64,000 bases of DNA from Burkholderiales bacterium (GTDB lineage Bacteria; Pseudomonadota; Gammaproteobacteria; Burkholderiales; Burkholderiaceae_C): NCBI GenBank assembly GCA_017302655.1, contig JAFLDE010000001.1, forward strand, positions 1-64,000, read 5' to 3'. Of the stretch, positions 27,998 to 39,100 are shown piece by piece; position 1 is the stretch's first letter; each line of letters opens with the position of its first letter. A model generated the notes under the pieces. It saw only the letters and a program-made list of their open reading frames with translations. It ran no database searches and was not told the origin of the DNA. Position numbers and translations under genes: made by a program.

Positions 27998-29203
27998 ATG
28001 ACCAGCGCCGCCGATTTCTACGCCCATGTGCAGCAGGAGCTGCAGTCCATCGAGGCTGCCGGCCTCATGAAGCGCGAACGGGTGATGACGACGCCGCAGG
28101 GGGCTCTGGTGAAGACCCAGGACGGGCGTGAGCTCATCAACCTGTGCGCGAACAATTACCTGGGCTTGTCCAGCCATCCTCAGGTGGTGCAGGCGGCGCA
28201 CCAGGCCCTGGACAGCCATGGCTTCGGTCTGTCCTCGGTGCGCTTCATTTGCGGCACGCAGGACATCCACAAGCAGCTGGAACGACGCATCGCGGCCTTC
28301 GTCGGCTGCGAGGACGCGATCCTCTATGCGGCGGCCTTCGACGCCAACGGCGGGCTATTCGAACCCTTGCTGGGCGAGCAGGACGCCATCATTTCCGACG
28401 CGCTGAACCATGCCTCCATCATTGACGGCATCCGCCTGTGCAAGGCGCAGCGCTACCGCTACGCGAACAACGACCTGGCTGACCTGGAGCGCTGCCTGAA
28501 GGAGGCGCGCGACAAGGGCGCCCGCCATGTGCTGGTCTTCACCGACGGCGTCTTTTCGATGGACGGCACCATCGCACGGCTGGCCGAGATCCGCGAACTC
28601 TGCGACCGCCACGGCGCGCTGCTGGGCATCGACGAATGCCATGCGAGCGGTTTCCTCGGCCGAACCGGCCGCGGCACGCCCGAGCATTGCGGCGTCTGGG
28701 GCAAGATCGACCTCATCACCGGCACCTTCGGCAAGGCGCTGGGGGGGGCCAGCGGCGGCTTCACTGCGGCGCGCAAGGAGGTGGTGGAGTTGCTGCGCCA
28801 GCGCTCGCGACCCTATCTGTTCAGCAACACCCTGGCGCCCAGCATCGTCGGAGCCTCGCTGGCCGTGCTCGACCTGCTGGAGTGCAGCACGATGCTGCGC
28901 GACAAGCTCGAAGACAACACCCGCTTCTGGCGCGCGGGCCTGACGGCTGCCGGCTTCGACATCAAGCCCGGCAGCCATCCCATCGTGCCGGTGATGGTCT
29001 ACGACGCCGTGAAGGCGCAGCAGCTTTCGGCCCGCCTGCTGGAGCTGGGCGTGTACGCGGTGGGTTTCTTCTACCCGGTGGTGCCGCAAGGCCAGGCGCG
29101 CATCCGCACCCAACTGTCGGCGGCATTGGATCGCGAGCACCTGAAGAAGGCGTTGGCGGCCTTCTCGCAGGCCGGCCATGAGCTGGGTCTGATCAAGGGG
29201 TGA
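27998..29203 (+). CDS. kbl: Glycine C-acetyltransferase (2-amino-3-ketobutyrate CoA ligase)
   Basis: A 401-residue PLP enzyme of the alpha-oxoamine synthase family. It splits 2-amino-3-ketobutyrate with CoA into glycine and acetyl-CoA. The PLP lysine is Lys246 (TGTFGKALGGASGG); NNYLGLSSHP, FDANGG and DECHASGFLGRTGRG are typical. SD GAGGAG lies 7 bases before the ATG. The run of eight G inside the PLP motif keeps frame here, unlike the katG run. tdh follows immediately. Confidence 0.96.
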   Translation: MTSAADFYAHVQQELQSIEAAGLMKRERVMTTPQGALVKTQDGRELINLCANNYLGLSSHPQVVQAAHQALDSHGFGLSSVRFICGTQDIHKQLERRIAAFVGCEDAILYAAAFDANGGLFEPLLGEQDAIISDALNHASIIDGIRLCKAQRYRYANNDLADLERCLKEARDKGARHVLVFTDGVFSMDGTIARLAEIRELCDRHGALLGIDECHASGFLGRTGRGTPEHCGVWGKIDLITGTFGKALGGASGGFTAARKEVVELLRQRSRPYLFSNTLAPSIVGASLAVLDLLECSTMLRDKLEDNTRFWRAGLTAAGFDIKPGSHPIVPVMVYDAVKAQQLSARLLELGVYAVGFFYPVVPQGQARIRTQLSAALDREHLKKALAAFSQAGHELGLIKG

Positions 29204-29208
29204 GCGGC

Positions 29209-30153
29209 ATGAGCGAGAAGATCCTCATCGTTGGCGCCAACGGCCAGATCGGCACCGAACTGGCGGTCGCGCTGGCCAAGCGTCATGGTGACGCCAACGT
29301 CATCACCAGCGACATCGCGCCCACCGGTCGCGTGCCGCAGTTGCGCCACGAAATGCTGGATGCCACCGATGCCGCGGCGCTCACCGCCGCCGTCGAACGC
29401 CACCAGGTGACGCAGGTCTACCTGCTGGCTGCCGCGCTCAGCGCCACCGGCGAGAAGCACCCGCAGTGGGCCTGGGACCTGAACATGAAGGGCCTGCTCA
29501 ATGTGCTGGAACTGGCGCGCACGCACAAGCTCTCGCGCGTGTTCTGGCCCAGCAGCATCGCGGCCTTCGGCCCAACGACGCCCAAGCTGAACACGCCACA
29601 GCACACGGTGATGGACCCGACGACCGTTTACGGCATCAGCAAGCAGGCCGGCGAGCGCTGGTGCGCCTGGTACCACCGCATGCACGGCGTGGACGTGCGC
29701 TCGCTGCGCTACCCCGGTCTCATCAGCTGGAAGACCCCGCCAGGCGGCGGCACCACCGACTACGCGGTGGACATCTTTCACCAGGCGCTCAAGACCGGCC
29801 GCTACACCTGCTTCCTGCAGGCCGACCAGCGCCTGCCCATGATGTACATGGACGACGCCATCCGCGCCACGCTGGAGCTGATGCACGCGCCCGCCGAGCA
29901 GATCCAGGAGCGCGGCAGCTACAACCTGGCCGGTTGCGATTTCACGCCGGCGGAGATCGCCGCCGAGATTGCCCTTCAGGTGCCGGGCTTCGAGATCGAC
30001 TACGCGCCCGACTTCCGCCAGGGCATCGCGGCCAGTTGGCCATGCTCCATCGACGACTCGGTGGCGCGCGCGCACTGGGGGTGGCAGGCGCGCTTCGGCC
30101 TGCGCGCGATGGTCGGCGACATGCTGCTGCACCTGCGCGCAAGCCTTCGCTGA
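29209..30153 (+). CDS. tdh: L-threonine 3-dehydrogenase, SDR type
   Basis: A 314-residue NAD-dependent extended SDR. N-terminal ILIVGANGQIGTEL binds NAD; the catalytic set is Ser in PSSIAAFGP and Tyr/Lys in TVYGISKQAGE; LRYPGLIS, PGGGTTDYAVDIF and LPMMYMDDAIRATLEL are diagnostic of the SDR-type threonine dehydrogenase, which is unrelated to the zinc Tdh of E. coli. It makes 2-amino-3-ketobutyrate, the substrate of the enzyme encoded just upstream. The ATG at 29209 is preferred over the GTG at 29200 that overlaps the kbl stop. Confidence 0.93.
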   Translation: MSEKILIVGANGQIGTELAVALAKRHGDANVITSDIAPTGRVPQLRHEMLDATDAAALTAAVERHQVTQVYLLAAALSATGEKHPQWAWDLNMKGLLNVLELARTHKLSRVFWPSSIAAFGPTTPKLNTPQHTVMDPTTVYGISKQAGERWCAWYHRMHGVDVRSLRYPGLISWKTPPGGGTTDYAVDIFHQALKTGRYTCFLQADQRLPMMYMDDAIRATLELMHAPAEQIQERGSYNLAGCDFTPAEIAAEIALQVPGFEIDYAPDFRQGIAASWPCSIDDSVARAHWGWQARFGLRAMVGDMLLHLRASLR

Positions 30154-30198
30154 GCACTGCGTCACAGGGGGCGTAGAAGCAAGCTGCAGGACTGGCCG

Positions 30199-30204
30199 CA
30201 CACT
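30199..30204 (+). promoter_or_regulatory. Putative -10 box, leaderless start
   Basis: CACACT ends six bases before the ATG of the MipA/OmpV gene, the same spacing as at 14237, 33704 and 51865. No SD lies between. Confidence 0.25.
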
Positions 30205-30210
30205 CGCGGC

Positions 30211-31038
30211 ATGCACCGAGTTCTCCTCGCAGCCGGGCTGGCCCTGCCGTTGCTGGCCACTGCCGCGGACGCGCCGCCGGATCCCGACGACAGCCTGGGC
30301 AGCACGCGCTGGGTGCTCGGCGCGTCGCTCAACGAAGGACCGATCTACTTCGGCCAGCGCCAGCGCGCCGCTGGGCTCAAAGGCTTGTTCGCGCTGCGCT
30401 GGCGGGGCTTGCGCATCAGCAACTCCGGGGCCGGTTCCCTGCTGGGCGACGGGGTGGCCGGTGGCGCCAGCACTGAGCTTTACAGCGACGCGCGTTGGCG
30501 TGTTCGCCTGGGCCTGCGCATTGACCGTGGACGCTTCATCGAGGACGACGACGAGCAGCGCCTCAAGGATCTGCCCCGTGTTCGCAGCACCCTGCGTGCA
30601 CGTCTACAGGCATCGCACAGCCTGGGGGAGCAGGGCTCGCTGAGCCTCAGCGTGATGCCCGATGTGCTGGATCGTGGAGGTGGGCTCCTGGTGCAGGCCG
30701 GCTACTTCCGGTTGCTGCCGCAGTTGGATCAGGCCTTGCCGAGATGGCGCGGCCATTGGAGTTTCTCGGGCTCCCTGGTGGGCGGCGATCGGCGCTACGT
30801 GGACAGCTACTTCGGCATCCCTCCGGGCGGTCAGCGCCTGCCGGCCTACCGGGCGGGCAGCGGGCTGCGCAGCCTCGCGCTGGGCCTGGGCTGGCAGCGC
30901 AACTTCGGCGAGCGAGACGGCTTCGTGCTCTTCGGCGGTGCCTCGCGCGAACACTTGCTCGGCCCGGCCGCACGGTCGCCCTTCGTCCAGACGCGCGGTG
31001 CCTGGCGCTTCCAGCTGGGTTTGGCTTACCGAGGGTGA
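30211..31038 (+). CDS. MipA/OmpV-family outer membrane protein
   Basis: A 275-residue protein with a signal peptide (MHRVLLAAGLALPLLATAADA) and a mature part made of amphipathic strands with frequent aromatic ends. DSYFGI near the middle and the closing LGLAYR are marks of the MipA/OmpV barrel family, linked to murein synthesis scaffolding or small-molecule uptake. The C-terminal residue is Gly rather than the usual aromatic. Its end overlaps the convergent hydrolase gene by 13 bases. Confidence 0.8.
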   Translation: MHRVLLAAGLALPLLATAADAPPDPDDSLGSTRWVLGASLNEGPIYFGQRQRAAGLKGLFALRWRGLRISNSGAGSLLGDGVAGGASTELYSDARWRVRLGLRIDRGRFIEDDDEQRLKDLPRVRSTLRARLQASHSLGEQGSLSLSVMPDVLDRGGGLLVQAGYFRLLPQLDQALPRWRGHWSFSGSLVGGDRRYVDSYFGIPPGGQRLPAYRAGSGLRSLALGLGWQRNFGERDGFVLFGGASREHLLGPAARSPFVQTRGAWRFQLGLAYRG

Positions 31039-31817
31039 ACCAGCCGCGCCTGAAGCAAGGCGCGAAGGCCTTCCGGGTCTTCCTGCATCAGCGCGTGCCC
31101 GCAGGGCAGGGTGTGCAGTTCGACGTTCAAGGCCTTCACCAGGGCCTGGGCGGCGCGGGGCGGGGTCATCTGGTCGCGGGCGCCGGCCACCACGGTGACC
31201 GGGCAGCGCACCTGGGCAGCCGCTTCAAGCGCTGCGGTGTAGTCGTTGCACAGGCGGAAGTCGTGCAGGAACAGATTGCCGCCCGCCCAGCCGGCCTGCG
31301 TGCGCTCCAACAGCGCCTGATTGGCGCCCTGCAGCCAGGCGCCCGGGCCGGGGTAGCCAGGGGTCGCGGCCAGGCTGCTGTGCGTGAAGACGTTGACCAT
31401 GCGCATCGCGGCGATGGGGTCGGTAGCGGCGGTGTTCAGCAAGGCATCGCTGACCGCCATGGGCGCGGCGGTGCCCAGCAGGGCCAGGTGCCAGGCGCGT
31501 TCGGGCGCCTGGGCGGCGGCTTCCAGGGCAATCAGCGAGCCCATGCTATGGCCCACCCAGGCGGCGCGCTGCACGCCGCGCGCGTCCAGTAGGGCGAGCA
31601 ACTGCGCCGCAGCGCCTGAAATGGATGCCGGCGGCGGCCCGCTGCTGCGGCCGTGGGCCGGCAGGTCGACGGCCAGCACGGCGAAGCCGCAGTGCGCAAA
31701 GCTGCGCGCCAGCAGCGTGAACACCGAGTGGTCGTGCAGCGCGCCGTGCACGAAGACGACGCAGGGCAGGGTGGGGTCGAAGGGTTTGCCGCCGGTGTAG
31801 GCGTGGAGGCTGCTCAT
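31026..31817 (-). CDS. Alpha/beta-fold hydrolase
   Basis: A 263-residue hydrolase. The oxyanion region is VVFVHGALHDHS, the nucleophile elbow GHSMGS, the acid the Asp of GARDQMTPP, and the His that of CGHALMQEDPEG, so the triad is complete. Substrate unknown. The ATG overlaps the metY stop (ATGA), so it is made together with the sulfhydrylase. It is not MetX, which has a longer cap domain and a different motif order. Confidence 0.85.
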   Translation of the reverse strand: MSSLHAYTGGKPFDPTLPCVVFVHGALHDHSVFTLLARSFAHCGFAVLAVDLPAHGRSSGPPPASISGAAAQLLALLDARGVQRAAWVGHSMGSLIALEAAAQAPERAWHLALLGTAAPMAVSDALLNTAATDPIAAMRMVNVFTHSSLAATPGYPGPGAWLQGANQALLERTQAGWAGGNLFLHDFRLCNDYTAALEAAAQVRCPVTVVAGARDQMTPPRAAQALVKALNVELHTLPCGHALMQEDPEGLRALLQARLVHPR

Positions 31818-33130
31818 CGCAACGCTCCCTTCAGCGCGCCCTTCAGGTCGGCGATCAAGTCGGCCGGGTCCTCCAAGCCGATGGACAGCCGGATCGTGCC
31901 CTCGCCAATGCCCGCTTGCGCCAGCGCGCCGGCGTCCATGCGTGAGTGGGTGGTGCTGGCTGGGTGGATGACCAGGGACTTGGCATCACCCACATTGGCC
32001 AGGTGGCTGAAGAGCTTGAGGCCGTCGATGAAGCGACGGCCCTGCTCGCGCGAGGCCTCCAGCTCGAAGCTGAACACTGCGCCGGCCCCTCGCGGCAGCA
32101 GTTGCCGTGCCTGCGCATGGCTGGCGTGGCCGGTCAGTCCGGGGTAGCCGACCGACCTCACACCTTTCTGGGCGGCCAACCACTCGGCCACCGCTTGAGC
32201 GTTCGCCACATGGCGCGCCATGCGCAGGGGCAAGGTCTCCAGCCCCTGGAGCAGCAGCCAGGCGGTGTGCGGGCTCATGCAGGCGCCGAAGTCGCGAAGA
32301 CCCTCACGCCGCGCTCGAAGTAGAAAGGCGCCGACGCTGCTCTCCTCGCTGAACACCATGTCGTGGAACCCGACGTAGGGCTGTGTGAGCGTGGGGTGCC
32401 GGTCGCCCCATGGGAATCGACCGCCGTCGACGAGCACGCCACCCACCACCGTACCGTGGCCGCAGAGGAATTTGGTCGCCGAATGCATCACCAGATCCGC
32501 GCCCAGCTCGATGGGGCGCTGCAGCCAGGGCGTCGCCAGCGTCGCGTCCACCAGCAGCGGCAGGCCGGCAGCGTGACCAACGGCGGCCACGGCTGGGATG
32601 TCCAGCACCTGCATGCCGGGGTTGCCGAGCGACTCACCGAACAGCAGCCGGGTGTTCGGGCGAATCGCGGCGCGCCAAGCCTCGATATCGCCGGGAGGCA
32701 CGAAGCTGGTCTCGATGCCCAGGCGGGGCAGGGTGTAGCTCAGCAGGTTGTGCGAGCCCCCGTACAGCTGGCTGCTGGCCACCAGATGGTCGCGCGCACC
32801 GCAAAGCGTGATGATGGCCAGCCATAGCGCTGCCTGCCCGCTGGCCGTGGCGATGGCGCCCACACCGCCCTCCAGCGCCGCCATGCGGGTTTCGAAGACG
32901 GCGGTGGTGGGGTTGGAGAGCCGCGAGTACACATGCCCGCTGCGCTCCAGATTGAACAAACCCGCCGCCTCGGCGGCGTCGTCGAAGACGAAGCTGGTGC
33001 TCAGATGGAGCGGCGTGGCCCGGGCGCCGGTGGTGGGGTCGGGGGCGCTGCCTGCGTGCAGCGCCAGGGTGTCGAATGCAGGATCCAGATAGCCTGGCAT
33101 GGGGTAGTTTCCAGCCGGAGGGGCGGCCAT
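31814..33130 (-). CDS. O-acetylhomoserine sulfhydrylase family (Cys/Met metabolism PLP enzyme)
   Basis: A 438-residue member of the cystathionine gamma-synthase family. PLP lysine in [51 protein letters not shown] and [21 protein letters not shown] match MetY-type enzymes, which combine O-acetylhomoserine with sulfide or methanethiol. An in-frame ATG at 33100 (MPGYLDPAF) may be the real start, as the ten extra residues look unconserved. Divergent from the CBS gene and coupled to the hydrolase gene. Confidence 0.9.
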   Translation of the reverse strand: MAAPPAGNYPMPGYLDPAFDTLALHAGSAPDPTTGARATPLHLSTSFVFDDAAEAAGLFNLERSGHVYSRLSNPTTAVFETRMAALEGGVGAIATASGQAALWLAIITLCGARDHLVASSQLYGGSHNLLSYTLPRLGIETSFVPPGDIEAWRAAIRPNTRLLFGESLGNPGMQVLDIPAVAAVGHAAGLPLLVDATLATPWLQRPIELGADLVMHSATKFLCGHGTVVGGVLVDGGRFPWGDRHPTLTQPYVGFHDMVFSEESSVGAFLLRARREGLRDFGACMSPHTAWLLLQGLETLPLRMARHVANAQAVAEWLAAQKGVRSVGYPGLTGHASHAQARQLLPRGAGAVFSFELEASREQGRRFIDGLKLFSHLANVGDAKSLVIHPASTTHSRMDAGALAQAGIGEGTIRLSIGLEDPADLIADLKGALKGALR

Positions 33131-33176
33131 TGTGTGCTACGGTTTGCCTGCCCTTTCTCACCAGACGAGCGCTGCC

Positions 33177-33641
33177 ATGAAGGTCTCAGACATCCTCAAA
33201 GTCAAAGGCAACACGCTGTACACCGTCGGCCCGGAGACACCGCTGGCCGACGCGGTGAACACCATGTCCAAGCTCGACATCGGCTCTCTGGTGGTGCTGG
33301 AACTGGGCGATGTGGTGGGCATGCTGACCTTCCGCGAGGTCATCAATGCGGTGGTGGGCAATAACGGACAAATCGGCACGCGCCAGGTGCGCTCGGTGAT
33401 GGACGACGCGCCGCTCTCCTGCACACCCGACACCGAGATCGACGAGGTGCGCCGCATGATGCTTGGCCGTCACGCCCGCTACATGCCGGTGCTCAACGGC
33501 AAGCAGTTGATGGGCGTGATTTCCTTTTACGACGTGGCCAAGGCGGTGGTCGATTCGCAGGATTTCGAGAACCGCATGCTCAAGGCCTACATCCGCGACT
33601 GGCCGGTGGAAGAGGAACCTTCGCCCGACTCGAAACTCTGA
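33177..33641 (+). CDS. Tandem CBS-domain protein
   Basis: A 154-residue protein made of two CBS motifs (residues 1-63 and 72-136) and nothing else: TVGPETPLADAVNTMSKLDIGSLVVLE and TPDTEIDEVRRMMLGRHARYMPVL, each followed by a G-V-I/L-T/S strand. Such proteins bind adenine nucleotides and regulate a partner. No partner is fused here; the neighbours aroC and metY give no clear hint. Confidence 0.88.
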   Translation: MKVSDILKVKGNTLYTVGPETPLADAVNTMSKLDIGSLVVLELGDVVGMLTFREVINAVVGNNGQIGTRQVRSVMDDAPLSCTPDTEIDEVRRMMLGRHARYMPVLNGKQLMGVISFYDVAKAVVDSQDFENRMLKAYIRDWPVEEEPSPDSKL

Positions 33642-33668
33642 CGATCCACTGCGGGTTCTCCATTCGGC

Positions 33669-33695
33669 AAGGGCGGCTCCTACGGGGCCGCCCTT
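33669..33695 (+). terminator. Hairpin between the CBS gene and aroC
   Basis: AAGGGCGGC pairs with GCCGCCCTT over 9 bp around a 9-base loop. The T-tract after it is weak (GGCATTTCT), so termination efficiency is uncertain. Confidence 0.5.
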
Positions 33696-33703
33696 GGCAT
33701 TTC

Positions 33704-33709
33704 TAGAAT
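33704..33709 (+). promoter_or_regulatory. Putative -10 box, leaderless start of aroC
   Basis: TAGAAT ends six bases before the aroC ATG, immediately behind the hairpin. No SD is present between box and start. A -35 element would fall in the hairpin and is not recognisable. Confidence 0.35.
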
Positions 33710-33715
33710 GCCGGC

Positions 33716-34816
33716 ATGTCAGGAAGCACGTTCGGGCGCTGGTTCGCCGTCACCAACTTCGGCGAGAGCCATGGCCCGGCGATCGGCTGCGTCATCGACG
33801 GCTGCCCGCCCGGGCTGGCGCTCTGCGAGGCGGATATCCAGGGCGACCTGGATCGCCGCCGGCCGGGCACCAGTCGGCATGTCACGCAGCGGCAGGAACC
33901 TGACGCGGTGGAAATCCTCTCGGGGGTCTACGAAGGTCAGACCACGGGCACGCCGATTGCGCTGCTGATCCGCAACCTGGACCAGCGCAGCAAGGACTAC
34001 GGCAACCTGCTTGACACCTTCCGCCCCGGCCACGCCGACTACACCTACTGGCGCAAGTACGGCCTGCGTGACCCGCGTGGTGGCGGCCGCAGCAGCGCCC
34101 GGCTCACCGCACCCATGGTGGCCGCCGGTGCCGTGGCCAAGAAGTGGCTGCGTGAGCAGCACGGTGTGCAGGTGCGGGGTTGCATGACGCAGATCGGCGA
34201 CCAGGTCGTCGCCATGGACGACTGGAGCCAGACTGGCCAGAACCCCTTCTTTGCTGCCACCGCGCAGGGTTTGGATGCCCTGGAGTCGTACATGGATGCG
34301 CTTCGCAAGAGCGGCGACTCGGTCGGCGCCAAGCTGCGCGTGGAGGCCAGCGGTCTGCCACCCGGCTGGGGCGCGCCGCTGTTCGACAAGCTCGACGCGC
34401 AGATCGCCTACGCCATGATGGGTATCAATGCGGTCAAGGGCGTTGAGATCGGCGACGGCTTCGGCGTGGTGGCGCAGAAGGGCAGCGAGCATGGCGACGA
34501 GCTTTACCCCGATGGCTTCGCCAGCAACCACGCCGGAGGCGTGCTCGGCGGGCTGTCCACCGGCCAGGACCTGGTGGTGAACATCGCCATCAAGCCCACC
34601 AGCAGCATCCGCCTGGAGAAAGCCAGCATCGACCGCGCCGGCCAGCCGACCACGGTGGTCACGCACGGTCGCCACGACCCCTGTGTGGGCATCCGCGCCA
34701 CGCCCATCGCCGAGGCCATGCTCGCCCTGGTGCTGATGGATGCCGCGCTGCAGCAGCGCGCGCAGGGCGCCGATGTCGATCTGCCGCTGCCGCCCATCGC
34801 CGCCCGCCGCGGGTGA
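33716..34816 (+). CDS. aroC: Chorismate synthase
   Basis: A 366-residue FMN-dependent enzyme turning EPSP into chorismate, the last step of the shikimate pathway. Motifs: [71 protein letters not shown] and [14 protein letters not shown]. Length is normal. It stands alone between the CBS gene and the efflux pair. The 129 bases after it hold only the SD (CGGAGG) of the next gene. Confidence 0.97.
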   Translation: MSGSTFGRWFAVTNFGESHGPAIGCVIDGCPPGLALCEADIQGDLDRRRPGTSRHVTQRQEPDAVEILSGVYEGQTTGTPIALLIRNLDQRSKDYGNLLDTFRPGHADYTYWRKYGLRDPRGGGRSSARLTAPMVAAGAVAKKWLREQHGVQVRGCMTQIGDQVVAMDDWSQTGQNPFFAATAQGLDALESYMDALRKSGDSVGAKLRVEASGLPPGWGAPLFDKLDAQIAYAMMGINAVKGVEIGDGFGVVAQKGSEHGDELYPDGFASNHAGGVLGGLSTGQDLVVNIAIKPTSSIRLEKASIDRAGQPTTVVTHGRHDPCVGIRATPIAEAMLALVLMDAALQQRAQGADVDLPLPPIAARRG

Positions 34817-34945
34817 CTTTCCGCATGGGTGCGGCGTAGCAGCTCTGCATTTCGCCCCTGGGCATCTGCAGTTCGTCGCCTGCTGCGTGCGCCTGACGTG
34901 GGCGCTTCCTAGCATGCCCGGCATTCCAAACAGCCGGAGGCGACC

Positions 34946-36115
34946 ATGGTCCTGTCCACCAACACTTCTTCCCGCCGTGCACGGCGCTGGGCCCTTGGCG
35001 GCGGTTTGACGGCCCTGGTGCTGGCTGCGGCCGCTGCGGTGGCTGTGGCCAGCGACGGCAAGAAGGGCGACGAGGCCAAGAAGCCCGCCGAGAAGGTGCT
35101 GCAGTTCAACGCCAGCGAGGTCGTGCAACCCAAGCAACTGGCGCTGCCGGCCTTCATCGAGTTCAGCGGCGCCCTGGTGGCGCCGAACAGCGCGGTGGTG
35201 CGCGCCAAGGGCGGCGGCACCCTGGTCAGCCTGGCGGCCCCCGAGGGCAGTCGCGTGCGCGCCGGCCAGCAACTCGGCACCCTGGATCTGGAAGACCTGC
35301 GCCAGCGCGTGGCCGAACGCGCTGCCAGTGTGGAAGCCGCCCGCGCCCAGGCCGACCAAGCCGAGCGCAGCTTCCGCGCCAACGAAGGCCTCGCCAAGCA
35401 GAACTTCATCGCCACCACGGCGCTGGATGGCAGCCGGGCGGCGCTCGACACCGCGCGCGCCCAGCACGCGGCGGCGCAGGCCAGCCTGAGCACCATGCAA
35501 GTCGCGCTCCGTCAAGCCAGCCTGACGACGCCGATTTCCGGCTGGGTGGCCAAGCGCCACGCCGTTCCGGGTGAGAAGTTGCAGGCCGAGCAGCCGGTGC
35601 TGACCATCGTCGATCTCTCCACCATGGAGTTGGCCGGCCTGGTCGGCACCCATGAAGTGGCCCGCCTGCGCCCAGGCATGAAGGCCTCTGTGCGTATCGA
35701 GGGCGTGGAAACGCCGGTGGAGGCGGAGATCCGCCGCATCAGCCCGCAGGCCGAGCCCGGCACGCGCTCCATCCAGGTCACCCTGGGCTTGCCCAACCAG
35801 GATGAGCGCCTGCGCGGCGGCCAGTACGCGGTGGCCCGCGTGCAGTTGGACGACCCCGAACCGCGCCTCACCGTGCCGCGCACCGCGCTGGTGGGCAGCG
35901 ATGGCCAGCAGCAGCTCTGGGTGATCGAAAACGGCGCGCTCAAGCGCCGCCTGGTCACCATCGGCCGCGTGGACGCCGAGGGCGGGCGCGTGGAGGTGCT
36001 CGGCGGCATCGGGGCCGACGCTCAAGTGCTGGCCGGCCGCTACGAGAACCTGCGCGAGGGCGCCAAGGCGGCCGTGCAGCAGACGGCGAAGTCCGAAGCC
36101 AAGAAGGCGGGCTGA
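34946..36115 (+). CDS. RND efflux periplasmic adaptor (membrane fusion protein)
   Basis: A 389-residue adaptor. Residues about 15-36 form an N-terminal membrane anchor or uncleaved signal, without lipobox. Then come the biotinyl-lipoyl halves (VVRAKGGGTLVSLAAPEGSRVRAGQQLGTLD and TTPISGWVAKRHAVPGEKLQ), a coiled-coil hairpin (AERAASVEAARAQADQAERSF...) and a beta-barrel/membrane-proximal domain. It links the RND pump to an outer-membrane channel; no TolC-type gene is nearby. The pump gene follows after two bases. Confidence 0.92.
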   Translation: MVLSTNTSSRRARRWALGGGLTALVLAAAAAVAVASDGKKGDEAKKPAEKVLQFNASEVVQPKQLALPAFIEFSGALVAPNSAVVRAKGGGTLVSLAAPEGSRVRAGQQLGTLDLEDLRQRVAERAASVEAARAQADQAERSFRANEGLAKQNFIATTALDGSRAALDTARAQHAAAQASLSTMQVALRQASLTTPISGWVAKRHAVPGEKLQAEQPVLTIVDLSTMELAGLVGTHEVARLRPGMKASVRIEGVETPVEAEIRRISPQAEPGTRSIQVTLGLPNQDERLRGGQYAVARVQLDDPEPRLTVPRTALVGSDGQQQLWVIENGALKRRLVTIGRVDAEGGRVEVLGGIGADAQVLAGRYENLREGAKAAVQQTAKSEAKKAG

Positions 36116-36117
36116 TC

Positions 36118-39100
36118 ATGTGGATGACCCGCGTCTCGATCAACAACCCGGTCTTCGCCACCATGGTGATGGTGGCGCTGTGTGTGCTCGGCCTGTTCGC
36201 CTACCAGCGCCTGGGCGTGGAGAACATGCCCGAGGTGCAGCTGCCAGGCGCCTGGATGGACGTCCGCTACCCCGGCGCTTCACCGGAGGCGGTGGAACGC
36301 GAGGTGGCCAAGCCGCTGGAAGAGGTGGTGAACACCATTGCCGGCGTCAAGCGCATCCAGTCGCGCAGCTTCGAAGGCCGCATGCAGATGAGCGTGGAGT
36401 TCACGCTTGACTCCGATGTCGACCGCGCCATGACCGAGCTGCGGGACCGCGTGGCGCTGGCTCAGGCCGGTTTCCCGCGCGACGTGAAGCAGCCACTGAT
36501 CAACCGCTTCCAGGAAGGCAACCAACCGGTCTATGTGGGTGCGCTGATTTCCGGTACGCGCACCGCGCGGGAGCTGAGCCTGATCGCCGAGCAAACCTTG
36601 AGCAAGCGACTGCAGCGCATCGAAGGCGTGGCGGTGGTGAATCTTTGGGGCCAGACCAGCCGCGAGGTGCGTATCGACCTTGACCCGCAGCGCCTGCGAG
36701 CCTATGGCGTCACGCCCAGCGAAGTGGCGGCGGCCCTGCGCGAGGCCAACGCCGACCAGCCGGTCGGCCTGCTGGCCGACGCACATCTGGAGACCACGCT
36801 GCGCGTCGAAGGCCGCATCAAGGACCCGCGCGCCTTCAATCATGTGGTGGTGGCCCGGCGCAACGGCTTGCCGGTGCTGCTGTCGGACCTCGGGCAACTC
36901 GTGGAGCGAGAGCGCGAGGCCGACACCCTGAGCCGCATCAACGGACTGCCCTCGATCGGCTTCAACGTCTTCAAGCAGCAGGACGCCAACGTGGTGAAGA
37001 CCGGCGACGGCGTGAAAGAGGCCATCGCCGAGCTGCGCAAGACCCTGCCGCAGGACGTCGAGCTGCGCGACATCTGGATCAGCTCTGACTTCGTCAAGAG
37101 CAGCCTGACGGGTCTGCAGCACACCCTGATCGAGGGCGCCTTCCTGACCATCGCCATCGTTTTCCTGTTCCTGCACTCCTGGCGCAGCACGGTCATCACC
37201 GGCCTGACCCTGCCCATCGCGGTGATCGCCAGCTTCATTGCCGTCTACGCCTTCGGCTTCACGCTGAACTTCATGACCATGATGGCGCTCAGCCTGGTCA
37301 TCGGCCTGTTGATCGACGACGCCATCGTGGTGCGCGAGAACATCGTGCGCCATGTGGCCATGGGCAAGAGCCATCGCCAGGCGGCCTTCGACGGCACCAA
37401 TGAGATCGGCCTGGCCGTGCTGGCCACCACCTTCGCCCTGTGCGCGGTGTTCGTGCCCGTGGCCTTCATGGGCGGCGTGATCGGCAAGTTCTTCTACCCC
37501 TTCGGCATCACTGTGGCAGTGGCCGTGCTGGTCAGCCTGTTCGTGTCCTTCACGCTCGATCCCATGCTGTCGGCCGTCTGGCACGACCCGGGTGCCGAGC
37601 CCATGCGCAAGGCGCGCTTCGTCGGCAAGCCCATCGCTTGGTTGTTGGACGCGTCGGATGCCTTCATGGCGCGCCTGAACCGCCTGTACGAGCGCGTCAT
37701 CCGCTGGGCGTTCAGTGGCCGCCGCTACCGCGTGTTTGTGCCGCCCATCCCCGCCTACGGCCGTCCGTTCGACGCCCAGGGTCGGCGTGACAAGACGCAA
37801 GAGCGCCGCTGGCGCCTCGCCACGCTGACGCCGCGCGGGCTCGTGGTGTGGGCCGGGGGCCTGAGCTTCGTCGGCGCACTGGCCCTCACCCCATTGGTGG
37901 GCAGCGAGTTCGTGCCCGAGACCGACCAGGGCTTCACGCAGCTGAACTTGCGCATGCCGGCGGGCTCCAGCCTTGAACGCACCAACGAGAAAGCCCTGCA
38001 GGTCGAGCAATTGCTCATCGCCATGCCCGAAGTAAAGACCGTCCAAGCCACTGTGGGCGGCAACGGAGAAGGCTTCTCCACCAGCCGCGCGGCCGCCAGC
38101 TTCAGCGTGGCGTTGAAGGACAAGAAGGATCGCAGCCTGAGCCAGAAGGAGTTCGAGGCCAAGGCGCGCGAGGCCATCGAGCGCATCGCCGGCATCGAGC
38201 TCTCAGTGGGCTGGGGCAAGCCGATCTACGTGGCCATCCTTGGCAACGACAGCGAGCAGCTGGCGCGCATCGCCAACGACTTCGCCGCCAAGCTCAAGAA
38301 GATCAAGGGCACGGTCGACGTCGAGACCACCAACAAGCCCGGCCTGCCGGCCTACGCGGTGCGGGTGAAGGAGTCGGCCGCCCGCGAACTGGGCCTGAAC
38401 CCGCCGCAACTGGCCGCGCAGCTGCGCGCCTTCGTGAACGGCGAGGCCGCCACCTGGTGGACGGCGCCGGACGGTGCGCAGGTGGAGGTGAACCTGCGCC
38501 TGCCCAAGGAAGACCGCCAGCGCGTCGACCAGATGGCCAAGCTGCCGGTGGCCTTTGCCCGCGACGGCACGCCCATCCTGCTCGATCAGGTCGCGACCAT
38601 CGAACCGATCTTCAACCCCGAGGTGATCCGCCGCCAGAACCTGCAGCGCCGCGAGGCCATCATTGCCGGCGTGGACGGCCGCCCGGTGGGCGACGTGAAC
38701 GCCGAGGTGCAGAAGCTGATCAAGGACACGCAACTGCCGCCGGGCATCAGCTTCGACGTGGGCGGCCAGGCCAAGGAGCAGGCCGAGGCCTTCTCGGGTC
38801 TGCTCAGCGCCATGGCGCTGGCGGCAATCTTCATCTACATCGTGCTGGCCAGCCAGTTCGGCAGCTTCCTGCAGCCCATCGCCATCATGGCCAGCCTGCC
38901 GCTGGCGCTCATTGGGGTGATGCTCGCGCTGCTCTTCTGGGGCTCGACGCTGAACGTGTTCAGCATGATCGGCCTGGTCATGCTGATGGGCCTGGTGACG
39001 AAGAATGCCATCCTGCTGGTGGACCGTGCCAACCAGATGCGCAAGCAAGGCATGGCGGTGGCCGAAGCGCTCATCGAGGCCGGCATCACCCGCATGCGCC

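Noticed and set aside
28741..28748. Possible frameshift in the eight-G run of kbl
   Set aside because: The frame continues correctly through the PLP motif to a normal stop.
33719..36025. 768-codon open frame on the minus strand
   Set aside because: Antisense shadow of aroC and the efflux adaptor gene.
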